DNA of 13,425 nucleotides from JBOFDK01 sp051650305 (GTDB taxonomy: Bacteria; Bacillota; Clostridia; Lachnospirales; Cellulosilyticaceae). The notes beneath the pieces are model-generated. The model saw only the letters and a program-made list of their open reading frames with translations. It was not told the origin of the DNA and did not search any database. The position numbers and the translations under genes are program-made. Positions 6,309-13,274 of the stretch are shown in pieces (within the stretch, counting starts at the first letter, position 1; the number at the start of each line of letters is the position of its first letter). Where the stretch lies: the NCBI GenBank assembly GCA_051650305.1, contig JBOFIT010000017.1, positions 1 through 13,425 on the forward strand. The letters run 5' to 3'.

Positions 6309-8036
6309 ATGAAAAAATTAATGCTTGGAAATGAAGCTCTTGCAAGAGGGGTCTATGAATCAGGTGCGACTGTGTCATCTGCTTATCCAGGGACACCGAG
6401 TACAGAAATTACAGAATTTATTGCCAAATACGATAACATCTATGCAGAATGGGCACCCAATGAAAAAGTAGCAATGGAAGTAGCAATAGGAAGTGCCATA
6501 GGTGGTGCACGTTCAGTTGTAGCCATGAAGCATGTCGGGTTAAACGTAGCAGCAGATCCACTTTTCACGGTAGCGTATACAGGCGTGAATGCAGGGTTAG
6601 TTGTTTTTGTAGCAGATGATCCAGGGATGCATAGTTCTCAAAACGAGCAAGACACACGTATGATTGCACGTGCAGCTAATGTACCTGTACTGGAACCAGC
6701 AGACAGTGAAGAGTGTAGACGGTTCGTCATTCAAGGGATGGAACTTAGTGAAGCCTATGATACACCAATCATTATACGCTTAACGACTCGCGTTTCTCAC
6801 TCACAAAGCATCGTAGAGTTAGGAGAAAAGAAAGACTTTACTTTAAAGCCTTATGAAAAGAATATTCCTAAGTATGTTATGACACCTGGTAACGCAAAGC
6901 CACGTCATATCGTCGTGGAAAAACGTATGGAAAAGCTTGCGAAAGATATCGCAACATTAGGCTTATACAAAGAAGAAAATGTGGGAAGCAAAGTGGGGAT
7001 TATTACCAGTGGTGTATGCTACCAGTATGTAAAAGAAAGTGGCATTGAAGCCAATATCCTAAAGCTTGATATGGTGAACCCACTACCAAAAGAAATCATT
7101 CAGAACTTTGCAAGTAAAGTAGATACCTTATACATAGTAGAAGAGTTAGAGCCTGTCATTGAAGAGCAAGTGAGAGCAATGGGCATCGAAGCCACAGGTA
7201 AAGCACTTTTCGGAAGACAAGGGGAAATCACAGTAGCCCATATTCGCAAGCAAATAGGTGGTATTCAGCAAGAAGTGCGTGCACCAAAGCAACTACCAGT
7301 ACGTCCACCGGTTTTATGTCCAGGATGTCCACACCGTAGCGTATATACCATGCTCACCAAGCACAAATACCGTGTACTAGGTGATATCGGATGTTATACA
7401 CTTGGTTCATCAAAGCCACATGGTGCCATGGATGCCTGTGTCTGTATGGGCGCAAGTATCGGTATGAGCCATGGCTTTGAGAAAGCGCGTGGCCAAGAAG
7501 AGATGGGCAATACAGTAGCGATTATTGGTGATTCTACATTCATGCACTCAGGTGTCACAGGACTGATGAATGTGGTGTATAATCAAGGGATTTCAACAGT
7601 GATCATTGCAGATAACTCGACCACAGGTATGACAGGACATCAAAATCACCCAGCTACAGGAAAGACTTTAAAAGGGGAAATCACAGCATGTGTAGATATC
7701 CCAACCCTTTGTAAAGCAGTAGGGGTACAGCATGTGGTAACAGTGGATGCGTATGATATGAAAGCAGTGGAGAAGGCACTTAAAGAAGAAACGGCTAGAA
7801 AAGAACCATCTGTCATCATTACGAAAGCACCATGTAAACTACTCATTAAAGAGAAGTGGGCAACTCTAAAAGTAGATGAAGATGCATGTTCAAACTGTGG
7901 ACTTTGTAGTAAATTAGGCTGTCCTGCCATTGTAAAAGAAGAAGGACATGCGGCAATCAATGAAGCGTTATGTGCAGGCTGTGGCTTATGCCAGTCTATT
8001 TGTCCAAAGCATGCCATTGCTAAAGGAGGTAACTAA
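6309..8036 (+). CDS. iorA: Indolepyruvate ferredoxin oxidoreductase, alpha subunit
   Basis: With IorB this enzyme oxidatively decarboxylates aryl pyruvates (indolepyruvate, phenylpyruvate and similar) with CoA to the aryl-acetyl-CoA, CO2 and reduced ferredoxin, in amino-acid fermentation. The 575-residue protein shows the pyrimidine-binding part (SAYPGTPSTEI at 24-34, DDPGMHSSQNEQDTR at 103-117), then a thiamine-diphosphate domain with CPGCPHRS at 337-344, GDIGCYTLG at 358-366, and GDST at 407-410 followed by the DNSTTGMTGHQ segment at 435-445. Two 4Fe-4S sites are at the C-terminus: CSNCGLCSKLGC (527-538, last spacing x4 as is typical of IorA) and CAGCGLCQSIC (555-565). A longer frame opens at 6246, but the ATG at 6309 has GGGGG (6299-6303) at the right distance and gives the family N-terminus MKKLMLGNEA. 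iorB follows one base later. Confidence 0.96.
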   Translation: MKKLMLGNEALARGVYESGATVSSAYPGTPSTEITEFIAKYDNIYAEWAPNEKVAMEVAIGSAIGGARSVVAMKHVGLNVAADPLFTVAYTGVNAGLVVFVADDPGMHSSQNEQDTRMIARAANVPVLEPADSEECRRFVIQGMELSEAYDTPIIIRLTTRVSHSQSIVELGEKKDFTLKPYEKNIPKYVMTPGNAKPRHIVVEKRMEKLAKDIATLGLYKEENVGSKVGIITSGVCYQYVKESGIEANILKLDMVNPLPKEIIQNFASKVDTLYIVEELEPVIEEQVRAMGIEATGKALFGRQGEITVAHIRKQIGGIQQEVRAPKQLPVRPPVLCPGCPHRSVYTMLTKHKYRVLGDIGCYTLGSSKPHGAMDACVCMGASIGMSHGFEKARGQEEMGNTVAIIGDSTFMHSGVTGLMNVVYNQGISTVIIADNSTTGMTGHQNHPATGKTLKGEITACVDIPTLCKAVGVQHVVTVDAYDMKAVEKALKEETARKEPSVIITKAPCKLLIKEKWATLKVDEDACSNCGLCSKLGCPAIVKEEGHAAINEALCAGCGLCQSICPKHAIAKGGN

Positions 8037-8037
8037 A

Positions 8038-8619
8038 ATGACTAAAAATATACTAATCGTAGGAGTAGGTGGACAAGGAACACTTTTGACAGGTCGCATT
8101 ATCGGAAACTATGCGATGTCAAAAGGCCATGATGTAAAGATGAGTGAAGTGCATGGTATGGCACAAAGAGGCGGAAGCGTTGTGATGCAAGTACGCTATG
8201 GTGAGAAAGTGTATTCACCACTTGTAGAAGTGGGTGAAGCAGATATTATCTTTGCATTCGAAAAGTTAGAAGCACTTCGCTATAGTCACTACCTTAAAGA
8301 GGACGGTGTACTGATCGTTAATACACAACGTATCGATCCGATGCCAGTCGTTATGAAAGACTGTGACTACCCAGCCAATGTAGAGGAAGAATTAAAAGCA
8401 GTCGCAAAAGATACTTGCCTTATCGATGCGCTAAGCATTGCCAATGAGCTAGGAAGTGTACGTGTGGTGAACATTATCATGATAGGTGCTTATGCAGCTT
8501 ATGTGGGAGATGCTTTAGAAGAATGGGAAAAAATCATCGAAATCACAGTACCAAAGCACACCATTGAAATGAATAAGCAAGCATTACGTAAAGGGTATGA
8601 AGCTTACTTGAATAAGTGA
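8038..8619 (+). CDS. iorB: Indolepyruvate ferredoxin oxidoreductase, beta subunit
   Basis: This 193-residue partner of IorA belongs to the gamma-type family of pyruvate/2-oxoacid ferredoxin oxidoreductases. The N-terminus holds the nucleotide/CoA-associated glycine motif GVGGQGTLLTGRIIG at 9-23. The characteristic SEVHGMAQRGGSV is at 36-48, and ADIIFAFEKLEALRY at 68-82. The frame is open from 7948, inside iorA, but the ATG at 8038 is preceded by AAAGGAGGT, lies one base after the iorA stop, and yields the standard family start MTKNILIVGVGGQG. Tight coupling fits the equimolar complex. No terminator with a T-run follows; only the inverted repeat at 8623-8656 lies between it and glyA. Confidence 0.95.
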   Translation: MTKNILIVGVGGQGTLLTGRIIGNYAMSKGHDVKMSEVHGMAQRGGSVVMQVRYGEKVYSPLVEVGEADIIFAFEKLEALRYSHYLKEDGVLIVNTQRIDPMPVVMKDCDYPANVEEELKAVAKDTCLIDALSIANELGSVRVVNIIMIGAYAAYVGDALEEWEKIIEITVPKHTIEMNKQALRKGYEAYLNK

Positions 8620-8622
8620 TTC

Positions 8623-8656
8623 CGAATATTTAGAAAAGAATAATCAAAAATATTCG
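8623..8656. repeat. Perfect inverted repeat between iorB and glyA
   Basis: CGAATATTT (8623-8631) and AAATATTCG (8648-8656) form a 9-bp inverted repeat with a 16-base spacer. It lacks a T-run, so it is a poor terminator. It lies just upstream of the glyA promoter candidate, where it could bind a regulator. AT-rich repeats do arise by chance. Confidence 0.4.
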
Positions 8657-8663
8657 AAAATAC

Positions 8664-8692
8664 TATACAAACAAGTGTAAGTGTATTATGAT
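8664..8692 (+). promoter_or_regulatory. Candidate promoter of glyA
   Basis: TATACA (8664-8669) is followed after 17 bases by TATGAT (8687-8692), about 31 bases before the glyA ATG. Both boxes are partial matches to sigma-A consensus. An overlapping TATTAT at 8684-8689 has no good partner. Confidence 0.4.
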
Positions 8693-8723
8693 AAACTTAA
8701 AGAAATGAAAGTAGGTGTTAACA

Positions 8724-9962
8724 ATGTATACAATGGAAGTTCTGAAACAAGTAGACGAAGAAATCGCTGAACTTATACAAGAAGAAACAAGTAGACAACA
8801 AACAAAAATAGAGCTGATCGCCTCTGAGAACTTTGTAAGTGAAGCTGTAATGGCAGCTATGGGAAGTACTCTTACAAATAAATACGCAGAAGGTTATCCA
8901 GGCAAGCGTTACTACGGTGGATGTGAAGTCGTAGACCAAGTAGAAGACTTAGCAAGAGAACGTGCAAAAAAACTTTTTGGTGCAGACCATGCCAATGTAC
9001 AGCCAAACTCTGGTTCTCAGGCAAACCAAGCAGTATTCTTTGCAGTACTTAAACCAGGTGACACTGTGATGGGGATGAACCTTAGTCATGGTGGTCACTT
9101 AACACACGGTAGCCCAGTAAATATCTCAGGCAAGCATTACAATATTATTTCTTACGAAGTAAGTGCTGAGACAGGATGCATTGATTATGACATCGTACGT
9201 GAAAAAGCTTTAGAAGGCAAACCAAAGATGATTATTGCAGGGGCAAGTGCTTATGCAAGAGAGATTGACTTTGCAAAGTTCAAGGCTATTGCAGATGAAG
9301 TAGGGGCTTACCTTATGGTAGATATGGCTCATATTGCAGGTCTTGTGGCAGCAGGGCTTCATTCAAACCCTGTACCTTATGCAGACTTTGTAACCACAAC
9401 CACACATAAGACTTTACGTGGACCTCGTGGTGGTATGATCTTATGCAAAGAAGAGCATGCGGCTAAGATTGATAAAGCCATCTTCCCTGGAATTCAAGGT
9501 GGACCTTTAATGCATGTGATCGCAGCCAAAGCTGTAAGCTTTAAAGAAGCATTAGAAGATGATTTTAAAGTGTACCAACGACAAATTATCAGTAATGCAA
9601 AAATGCTTGCTAAAGGTCTGATGGACAGAGGCTTAAACCTTGTTTCAGGCGGTACAGATAACCACTTAATGTGCGTTGATGTACGTAGCATGGGTGTTAC
9701 AGGTAAAGAAGCAGAGCATTTATTAGATGAGATCGGTATCACCTGTAATAAAAATACCATTCCATTTGACCCAGCAAGTCCATTTATAACAAGTGGTATT
9801 CGTCTAGGAACACCAGCGGTTACAACGAGAGGTATGAAGGAAGACGATATGGATGAGATTGCAGAGATTATCTACCTTGCACTTAAAGACTTCGAAGGCA
9901 ATAAAGAAACTTGTAAAGCAAGAGTTGAAACATTAGTAAGCAAATACCCACTCTACGCATAA
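8724..9962 (+). CDS. glyA: Serine hydroxymethyltransferase
   Basis: The enzyme is PLP-dependent and cytosolic; it interconverts serine and tetrahydrofolate with glycine and 5,10-methylene-tetrahydrofolate, the main one-carbon source. The 412-residue length is typical. Visible signatures are IASENFVS at 32-39, TNKYAEGYPGKRYYGG at 51-66, SGSQAN at 96-101, VDMAHIAGL at 199-207 and TTTTHKTLRGPRGG at 224-237, with the PLP Schiff-base Lys229. SGIRLGTPAVTTRG is at 357-370. Three in-frame starts are close together (GTG 8715, ATG 8724, ATG 8733). The ATG at 8724 has AGGTG six bases upstream and gives the usual length; the GTG would place the ribosome site inside the gene. It appears to be its own unit, with a candidate promoter and a terminator. 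Function is certain; start choice is fairly sure. Confidence 0.97.
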   Translation: MYTMEVLKQVDEEIAELIQEETSRQQTKIELIASENFVSEAVMAAMGSTLTNKYAEGYPGKRYYGGCEVVDQVEDLARERAKKLFGADHANVQPNSGSQANQAVFFAVLKPGDTVMGMNLSHGGHLTHGSPVNISGKHYNIISYEVSAETGCIDYDIVREKALEGKPKMIIAGASAYAREIDFAKFKAIADEVGAYLMVDMAHIAGLVAAGLHSNPVPYADFVTTTTHKTLRGPRGGMILCKEEHAAKIDKAIFPGIQGGPLMHVIAAKAVSFKEALEDDFKVYQRQIISNAKMLAKGLMDRGLNLVSGGTDNHLMCVDVRSMGVTGKEAEHLLDEIGITCNKNTIPFDPASPFITSGIRLGTPAVTTRGMKEDDMDEIAEIIYLALKDFEGNKETCKARVETLVSKYPLYA

Positions 9963-9988
9963 AGGCATCCGAAAGGATGTCTTTTTTC
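9961..9988 (+). terminator. Terminator of glyA
   Basis: A 10-bp stem (9961-9970 with 9975-9984, one G-T pair) with a stable GAAA tetraloop is followed by T-rich sequence. It begins inside the glyA stop codon. Confidence 0.88.
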
Positions 9989-10034
9989 TTTGGAAATTTA
10001 GCATTTTTGACGAAATCCTAGCATATAAAATAAA

Positions 10035-10080
10035 GGACAAATATTTATATTTATCATTCTGCTTATACAATATTTGGTCA
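10035..10080. repeat. Imperfect inverted repeat upstream of the EF-G paralogue
   Basis: CAAATATT (10039-10046) and AATATTTG (10069-10076) are perfect inverted copies 22 bases apart. The flanking bases (GGA and GTC) almost extend the symmetry. Together with a TACAAT box at 10066-10071, this is the only structure I see in the 215-base AT-rich gap 9963-10177 apart from the terminator and the possible short ORF. It is a possible operator but may be chance in AT-rich DNA. No convincing sigma-A promoter was found: TTGACG at 10007-10012 lacks a good -10. Confidence 0.25.
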
Positions 10081-10117
10081 TATAGCATAAATATTTTCTA
10101 AAAAAAGAGGAATTTTT

Positions 10118-10153
10118 ATGACTTTTATGGAAAATATTATATATAAGAATTGA
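10118..10153 (+). CDS. Possible 11-codon leader ORF
   Basis: ATG at 10118 follows AGAGGA with proper spacing and reads MTFMENIIYKN before TGA at 10151-10153. It ends 24 bases before the start of the EF-G paralogue. Short leader ORFs before translation-factor genes can sense ribosome state. The only evidence here is the ribosome site and the position, so this may be chance. Confidence 0.25.
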   Translation: MTFMENIIYKN

Positions 10154-10177
10154 TCTTATCCCTAGGAGGTAGTTAGT

Positions 10178-12208
10178 ATGAAAGTATACGAAACCAGTAA
10201 AATCAGAAACATTGCATTACTTGGGCATGGGGGGTGTGGTAAGACAACATTAACAGAAGCCATGCTATACATTTCAGGGGCTACAACACGACGCGGCAAA
10301 GTAGAAGCCGGTAATACGACAAGCGATTTTGATACAGAAGAAATCAAAAGAAAAATCTCTATCCGTACGTCTCTCGTTCCTATCGAGTGGAAAGATCATA
10401 AGATAAATTTATTAGATACACCAGGATACTTTGATTTTATAGGTGGTGTGAGAGAAGCCATGTGTGTGGCAGATGCAGCCCTCATTGTGATGCGTGCATC
10501 ATCAGGAATTGAAGTAGGCACGGAAAAAGCATGGGAAGTAGCTGAAAAAGCAGGCGTTCCAAAGATGATTTTTATTTCAGAGATGGATGCCCAAAACGTC
10601 GATATTGATAAGCTCTTAGAGGATTGTAAAGAAAAGTTTGGTACCAGCATTGCCCCTCTTCAAGTGCCTTGGTTTGAAGATGAGAAGTATGTGGGGTATA
10701 TCCACGTTGCTAAGATGGTGGGGCGTCGTTTTGAAGGGGATAAGGTCATCGAATGTGCGATTCCAAGTGGTTATGAAGAAGAAATCGAAAAAGTACGTAC
10801 CATGATTCTAGAGGCAGTGGCTGAGACAGATGAAGTGTTGATGGAAAAATACTTTGCGGAAGAAGAAATAACGGTAGAAGAGATTGAAAACGCGTTAAAG
10901 GTAGGGGTACTTGAAGGTAGTATTGTACCTGTATTATGTGGTAGTGCAGTAGATGGTAACGGGGTGAGAACCCTTATGGATAATATGATGCGTTCATTCC
11001 CTTCACCACAAGAAGCGGTGAATCCATGTAAAGGCACTGACCCTACGTCACTTTTCATCTTTAAAACCATGGTAGATCCTTTTATCGGAAAGTTCTCTAT
11101 GTTTAAAGTACGTACAGGTGTCGTTAAACGTGATGACATCTTGATGAATATGCGTACCGAAGACACAGAAAAACTTGCCCACTTGTATGTGCTACGTGGC
11201 AAAGAGCAAGAAGAAGTAGATGAACTTCAAGCAGGGGATATAGGTGCCGTTGCAAAACTCAAAGAAGTCAATACCAGTGATACCTTATGTGATAAGAATA
11301 ACCCTGTCACTTATGAAGCGGTGGATTTCCCAACGCCTTATGTTAAACTAGCGATTTTCCCACTCGGAAAAGGTGATGAAGAGAAGATGTCTCAGGCACT
11401 TGGTAAGCTCAGTGCAGAAGACCGCACCTTCTATACCGAATACGACAAAGAAACGAGAGAAACCGTGATTTATGGCATAGGTGAGCAGCATCTAGATACC
11501 ATTGTAAGTATGCTAAAAGATAAGTTTAAAGTAGATGTGCGCTTAGAAGTGCCTACCACGCGTTATCGTGAGACCATCAAAGGGAAGATGCAAGTACGTG
11601 GCAAACACAAGAAGCAGTCTGGCGGTCATGGTCAGTACGGTGATGTAGTCATGGCTTTTGAACCATCAGGCGACTTAGAGCTTCCTTATGTCTTTGAAGA
11701 AAAAGTATTTGGTGGTTCTGTACCTAGACAGTATTTCCCAGCAGTGGAAAAAGGCTTAGAAGAATGTGTGACACGAGGGGTCTTGGCAGGGTACCCAGTA
11801 GTAGGGGTGAAGGCAGTGCTTCTAGATGGGTCTTATCATCCAGTCGATTCATCAGAGATGGCCTTTAAGATGGCAACCACCATGGCCTTTAAAGAAGGCA
11901 TCATCAAAGCGAGCCCAACTATCCTAGAACCGATTGCACATGTGGAAATTACAATACCAGATGAGTATACAGGGGATATCATGGGAGATATGAAGAAACG
12001 CCGTGGTAGACTAGTAGGCATGGAGCTTAAAAACAAAAAGCAAGTCATCATAGCGGAAGTACCGATGGCAGAGCTTTATCGTTATGGTACAGATCTACGT
12101 TCTATGACACAAGGTAGAGGTGAGCTTTCTTATAGCTTTGAACGTTATGAAGAAGCACCACAAGATGTACAACAAAAAGTAATACAAACAAGAAAAGAAA
12201 TGGCTTAA
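10178..12208 (+). CDS. EF-G paralogue (EF-G2-like translation factor GTPase)
   Basis: The 676-residue protein has the full EF-G layout: GTPase domain (1 to about 280), domain II, domain III (PYVKLAIFPLG, YGIGEQHLD), domain IV (KQSGGHGQYGDV at 479-490) and the domain V region (ILEPIAHVEITIPDEYTGDIMGDMKKRRG, 582-610). The GTPase motifs differ from housekeeping EF-G. G1 is GHGGCGKTTL (16-25). Switch I has KRKISIRTS instead of the RGITI type. G3 is DTPGYFDF, with Tyr84 where the catalytic His normally lies. G4 is SEMD (134-137) instead of NKMD. G5 is GSA (255-257). Such divergent EF-Gs often have little ribosome-stimulated GTPase activity; Bacteroides EF-G2 supports translocation under starvation. 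The gene is isolated from any str operon genes, has a strong AGGAGGT site and its own terminator. Family is sure; the exact role is unknown. Confidence 0.93.
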   Translation: MKVYETSKIRNIALLGHGGCGKTTLTEAMLYISGATTRRGKVEAGNTTSDFDTEEIKRKISIRTSLVPIEWKDHKINLLDTPGYFDFIGGVREAMCVADAALIVMRASSGIEVGTEKAWEVAEKAGVPKMIFISEMDAQNVDIDKLLEDCKEKFGTSIAPLQVPWFEDEKYVGYIHVAKMVGRRFEGDKVIECAIPSGYEEEIEKVRTMILEAVAETDEVLMEKYFAEEEITVEEIENALKVGVLEGSIVPVLCGSAVDGNGVRTLMDNMMRSFPSPQEAVNPCKGTDPTSLFIFKTMVDPFIGKFSMFKVRTGVVKRDDILMNMRTEDTEKLAHLYVLRGKEQEEVDELQAGDIGAVAKLKEVNTSDTLCDKNNPVTYEAVDFPTPYVKLAIFPLGKGDEEKMSQALGKLSAEDRTFYTEYDKETRETVIYGIGEQHLDTIVSMLKDKFKVDVRLEVPTTRYRETIKGKMQVRGKHKKQSGGHGQYGDVVMAFEPSGDLELPYVFEEKVFGGSVPRQYFPAVEKGLEECVTRGVLAGYPVVGVKAVLLDGSYHPVDSSEMAFKMATTMAFKEGIIKASPTILEPIAHVEITIPDEYTGDIMGDMKKRRGRLVGMELKNKKQVIIAEVPMAELYRYGTDLRSMTQGRGELSYSFERYEEAPQDVQQKVIQTRKEMA

Positions 12209-12210
12209 CG

Positions 12211-12250
12211 AAAAGAGGTGGCAACCCCAAGCGGGCTACCACCTCTTTTT
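12211..12250. terminator. Bidirectional terminator
   Basis: An 11-bp stem (12211-12221 with 12239-12249) has an inner CCC/GGG pairing and a T-run at the end. It lies directly after the EF-G paralogue. The stop of the convergent minus-strand gene (12249-12251) overlaps its edge. Confidence 0.9.
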
Positions 12251-12704
12251 ATAAAGATGCACTGATGCATGCAATCACAAAGGTAAAGATAATAAGATAA
12301 AAAGCAACGATGCCTAAAGCAATGAAAAAGCATATACGACCGGCACGGTTCCATGTTTCTTGGGTTGCTAAGAAATCATCTAGCTTAGTAAATTTGCCAC
12401 TTTTCCAAGCCCATTCATTACCTTTAAAACCACAGACAAACATCCAGATAAAATTAAAGATAGGAATAAAACATAAAAGTGCTAAGTAAGCATAGTTACC
12501 GATTCCCCAAATACCTTGGAACATAAAAGCACCCCAGTTCCATTTTTTGATTTCATCAGGCACCATACCATCAAAGTATGTAGAAGTGGTAGTAGATGAT
12601 GAAGGTGTGGTCGGAACAGCTGGTAAATGCTCAATAAAGGCACCACAGCTCGGACAAAAAGATTCACTTCCATTAAGTGAAGTCTGACATTTTAAGCATT
12701 GCAT
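12249..12704 (-). CDS. Zinc-ribbon membrane protein, paralogue of its neighbour
   Basis: The 151-residue protein begins with a zinc ribbon (MQCLKC, then CPSC; Cys3, 6, 17 and 20), followed by a Pro/Ser/Thr-rich linker (about 28-45). Next comes a conserved block: PDEIKKWNWGAF at 49-60, IWGIGN at 65-70, a hydrophobic hairpin at about 71-92, and VCGFKGNEWAWK at 90-101. TQETWNR is at 114-120 and a final membrane helix at about 123-147. It is clearly homologous to the upstream neighbour, from which it is separated by 17 bases containing its GGGGGGA ribosome site. Proteins of this shape are common in clostridia as zinc-ribbon proteins of unknown function. I see no catalytic residues; a membrane sensor or assembly role is possible but unsupported. 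Confidence 0.88.
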   Translation of the reverse strand: MQCLKCQTSLNGSESFCPSCGAFIEHLPAVPTTPSSSTTTSTYFDGMVPDEIKKWNWGAFMFQGIWGIGNYAYLALLCFIPIFNFIWMFVCGFKGNEWAWKSGKFTKLDDFLATQETWNRAGRICFFIALGIVAFYLIIFTFVIACISASL

Positions 12705-12721
12705 CGAAAATCCCCCCTATA

Positions 12722-13180
12722 TTAGTAAAATAGTGCTGGTGTAAGTGCCAAAAAGAAAATGTTAATGATGATGGCAAGTACAAAACCTATTGCCGCGAAG
12801 ATAAATTGAGCAATTCCACCACGATTCCAAGTGTTTTGGATGGTCAAGAACTTCTCTAAGTCTTCAGGCTTATAGTTACCATTTTTCCAAGCCCATTCGT
12901 TGCCTTTAAAGCCACAAACGAAGCACCATACAAGGTTGAAGTATGGGATGAGGCAAAGGAAAGGCAAGTAGCATCTGTTACCGATGCCCCAAGCCATGTT
13001 AAAGGACAGTGTGAAGGCAGCCCAGTTGAACTTCTTAACGGCATCAGGAATAGGTGTATACGTTGGTACATAAGAACGCTGAATAGGTGGTGCTGGCATT
13101 CCTTCATAAGTAATAGCCTGCCCACATTCAGGACAGAATTTTTCACCATGGAGTGGTGTACGACAGATTGGACATTGCAT
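12722..13180 (-). CDS. Zinc-ribbon membrane protein, first of a tandem pair
   Basis: The 152-residue protein has the same plan as the next gene: zinc ribbon (MQCPIC, then CPEC; Cys3, 6, 16 and 19), proline-rich linker (about 28-46), PDAVKKFNWAAF at 45-56, WGIGNRCYL at 64-72, and CFVCGFKGNEWAWKNG at 86-101. TWNRGG is at 117-122 and a C-terminal membrane helix at about 124-146. The open frame extends to 13249, but the ATG at 13180 has GAGGGGGAAG upstream and gives the MQCPxC start shared with its paralogue, so the longer hydrophobic N-terminus is rejected. The two genes probably form one operon from a tandem duplication. Function is unknown. Confidence 0.88.
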   Translation of the reverse strand: MQCPICRTPLHGEKFCPECGQAITYEGMPAPPIQRSYVPTYTPIPDAVKKFNWAAFTLSFNMAWGIGNRCYLPFLCLIPYFNLVWCFVCGFKGNEWAWKNGNYKPEDLEKFLTIQNTWNRGGIAQFIFAAIGFVLAIIINIFFLALTPALFY

Positions 13181-13235
13181 GTGATATCTTCCCCCTCTAA
13201 ACGAATCTAAATTAACTATACAATAAAATAGCAAT

Positions 13236-13274
13236 AAATAAAAGAGCATAGCGGCGCTATACTCTCTTTTATTT
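13236..13274. terminator. Terminator between minus-strand genes
   Basis: An 11-bp outer stem (13236-13246 with 13264-13274) and an inner ATAGC/GCTAT stem with a GGC loop are separated by an asymmetric bulge. On the minus strand it follows the gene entering from the right edge, whose stop codon (13273-13275) lies in the stem. It isolates the zinc-ribbon pair from that gene. Confidence 0.8.

Noticed and set aside
7646..8017. Open frame on minus over the IorA ferredoxin domain
   Set aside because: It is a shadow of iorA, whose motifs are certain across the same stretch.
7948..8037. Longer N-terminus for IorB overlapping the end of iorA
   Set aside because: This is an out-of-frame reading of the IorA ferredoxin domain. 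The start at 8038 has AAAGGAGGT and begins the glycine-rich family motif at the right place.
8715..8723. GTG start for GlyA
   Set aside because: It would overlap the likely ribosome site AGGTG at 8713-8717. ATG at 8724 gives proper spacing and normal length.
13181..13249. Hydrophobic N-terminal extension of the zinc-ribbon protein
   Set aside because: It runs through the ribosome site and into the upstream terminator hairpin. The paralogue begins directly at MQC.
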